Shown here in pieces: positions 62,883-64,000 of a stretch of 64,000 bases of DNA. Every line of letters begins with the position of its first letter. Position 1 is the first letter of the stretch. Under the pieces are notes generated by a model. The model did no database searches and was not told where the DNA came from. It saw only the letters and a program-made list of their open reading frames with translations. The position numbers were made by a program, and so were the translations under genes. This DNA comes from Qipengyuania_C sp046254955 (GTDB lineage: Bacteria; Pseudomonadota; Alphaproteobacteria; Sphingomonadales; Sphingomonadaceae): NCBI RefSeq assembly GCF_046254955.1, contig NZ_JBJXRG010000001.1, forward strand, positions 1,736,001 through 1,800,000, given 5' to 3'.

Positions 62883-63927
62883 CCGTCCGCAAAAGGCCCA
62901 TAATGCCCCTGAGATGACAGAAGCCAAGCACCAAACTGGCCTTGTGGACCGCTACCAGCGGCACATCAGCTATTTGCGCCTTTCAGTGACGGATCGCTGC
63001 GATCTTCGGTGCCAGTACTGCATGCCCGAGCGCATGCAATTTCTGCCCAAAGCAGAAATCCTGAGCCTTGAGGAAGTATACCGAATGGCGCTGGGCTTCA
63101 TGGCCCGCGGGATTACCAAGATCAGGCTCACGGGCGGCGAACCTCTGGTGCGGCGTGATGTGATCGACCTCGTTCGCACATTGGGGCGTCACATCGGACA
63201 AGAGCTCGAAGAGCTTACGTTGACGACCAATGGCACTCAGCTTTCCGAGATGGCTGATGACTTGGCCGCTGCTGGGATCCGGCGGATCAATGTTTCGCTC
63301 GATTCGCTCGATCAGCAGAAGTTCGCCAAGCTGACACGGCGGGACCGTCTCGAGCAGGTTCTCGAGGGACTTCAGGCTGCCAAGGCCGCAGGGCTCAGGG
63401 TCAAGATCAACACTGTTGCGATGAAAGACTTCAACGAGGGCGAAATTGCGTCCCTTATCGCATGGGCCCACGGCGAGGGCTTCGACCTGACGCTCATCGA
63501 AGTCATGCCGCTGGGCGAAGTTGATGGCGACCGGGTGGATCACTTCGTGCCCCTGACCGCGGTAATCGAAAGACTCGAAAAGTCGTGGACCATGGCTCCT
63601 TCGGGACATGTGACAGGCGGTCCCGCACGCTATTTTGACATTACCGAGACGGGCGGCCGCCTTGGCGTGATTTCGCCACTCACCAATAACTTCTGTGCCG
63701 GGTGCAATCGCATACGGGTGACGGCGACTGGCCAGCTTTACCCCTGCCTGGGCGGCGGCGAGCAGGTTGATCTGCGCGCGGCACTGCGGTCTGACGATCC
63801 GGATGAAAATTTGTCCGCTGCGCTCGATGAAGCCATGCGAATTAAGCCCGAGCGTCATTTTTTCGATATTTCCCAACGTGGTGCGGAGCCCGCGCAGCCG
63901 CGCCATATGTCTGTGACAGGCGGCTAG
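62875..63927 (+). CDS. moaA: GTP 3',8-cyclase (molybdenum cofactor biosynthesis)
   Basis: Radical-SAM enzyme that starts molybdopterin synthesis from GTP with MoaC. The 350-residue product has the CxxxCxxC cluster in CDLRCQYCMPE, KIRLTGGEPLVRRDV and a C-terminal second cluster site CAGCNRIRVTATGQLYPCL. It usually ends in GG, as here (SVTGG). The start at 62875 overlaps the upstream gene by 8 bases; a later ATG is possible. Confidence 0.96.
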   Translation: MDNRPQKAHNAPEMTEAKHQTGLVDRYQRHISYLRLSVTDRCDLRCQYCMPERMQFLPKAEILSLEEVYRMALGFMARGITKIRLTGGEPLVRRDVIDLVRTLGRHIGQELEELTLTTNGTQLSEMADDLAAAGIRRINVSLDSLDQQKFAKLTRRDRLEQVLEGLQAAKAAGLRVKINTVAMKDFNEGEIASLIAWAHGEGFDLTLIEVMPLGEVDGDRVDHFVPLTAVIERLEKSWTMAPSGHVTGGPARYFDITETGGRLGVISPLTNNFCAGCNRIRVTATGQLYPCLGGGEQVDLRAALRSDDPDENLSAALDEAMRIKPERHFFDISQRGAEPAQPRHMSVTGG

Positions 63928-63931
63928 CGCG

Positions 63932-64000
63932 ATGCCCGCGACCATCGTGTTCCTTGGGCCGCTGCGAGACCTTGCAGGCGAGGATCAGCGCGAGGTGCTC
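63932..64000 (+). CDS. moaD: MoaD-like molybdopterin synthase small subunit, 5' end
   Basis: The first 23 codons (MPATIVFLGPLRDLAGEDQR...) run off the end of the window. The text matches the start of MoaD ubiquitin-fold sulfur carriers, and the position right after moaA supports it. The C-terminal GlyGly cannot be checked. Confidence 0.7.
   Translation, partial: MPATIVFLGPLRDLAGEDQREVL

Noticed and set aside
62983..63945. 320-codon open frame antisense to moaA
   Set aside because: The plus strand carries a clear MoaA with both cysteine clusters; the antisense frame has no motif.

Overview
The window is 64 kb of a GC-rich alphaproteobacterial chromosome, most like a member of the Sphingomonadales and probably the Erythrobacteraceae. 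This rests on gene content and order: tRNA-Phe/yacG/compact RNase E/G/maf/infA, a bolA-J-domain-cobS neighbourhood, ctaC-ctaD-ctaB-coxF-ctaG-ctaE-SURF1, pdxJ-acpS-lepB, and a large TonB-dependent receptor. No species can be named from the sequence alone. Coding density is high. No intergenic gap exceeds 300 bases, and I see no rRNA, CRISPR array, insertion sequence, integrase or prophage. One tRNA is present.

Layout. 1-8.1 kb: tail of a DUF938 methyltransferase, an entericidin-like lipopeptide, the pilus ATPase CpaF, a DMT exporter, GlmS with a GFA-family protein, and a GGDEF-EAL protein. 8.1-12.8 kb: a leftward purine operon, purC - M16 peptidase - purS - purQ. 13-16 kb: an orphan HprK-like kinase, tRNA-Phe, yacG, a compact RNase E/G, maf and infA. 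16-25.9 kb: a TonB-dependent receptor, a hydrolase plus wax-ester synthase/DGAT pair, a flavoprotein, an amino-acid permease and uvrC. 25.9-31 kb: a TrkH/TrkA potassium system, DoxX, a serine hydrolase and TesB. 31-36.7 kb: proton-pumping pyrophosphatase, then hisG-hisD-nusB-thiL. 36.7-44 kb: DUF2332, SDR, BolA, a J-domain protein, a lipoprotein, GST, MpaB-like, a TetR regulator divergent from a ChrR-like cupin, and cobS.

44-48.5 kb: a bifunctional penicillin-binding protein is followed by the most unusual stretch of the window. An AT-rich promoter carries a perfect 20-base palindrome exactly between -35 and -10. It precedes a 52-codon peptide gene (46413-46571) that looks like a ribosomally made precursor: acidic leader, Gly5 hinge, short hydrophobic C-terminal segment. 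Two proteins of unrecognised family follow in tight succession. The second carries cupin/thiol-dioxygenase-like histidine motifs. I propose this as a candidate peptide-modification cassette; its function is not established.

48.5-52.7 kb: a fully overlapping leftward operon, pyrE-pdxJ-acpS-lepB-DUF3089-ruvX. 52.7-59.8 kb: the aa3-type cytochrome c oxidase operon with its heme and copper assembly factors, interrupted by an epoxide-hydrolase-like gene. 59.9-64 kb: thrC, an rRNA-type methyltransferase, folB, a small conserved protein, moaA and the start of moaD.

The housekeeping operons are tightly packed, with many 1- or 4-base stop/start overlaps implying translational coupling. Several genes use GTG or TTG starts.
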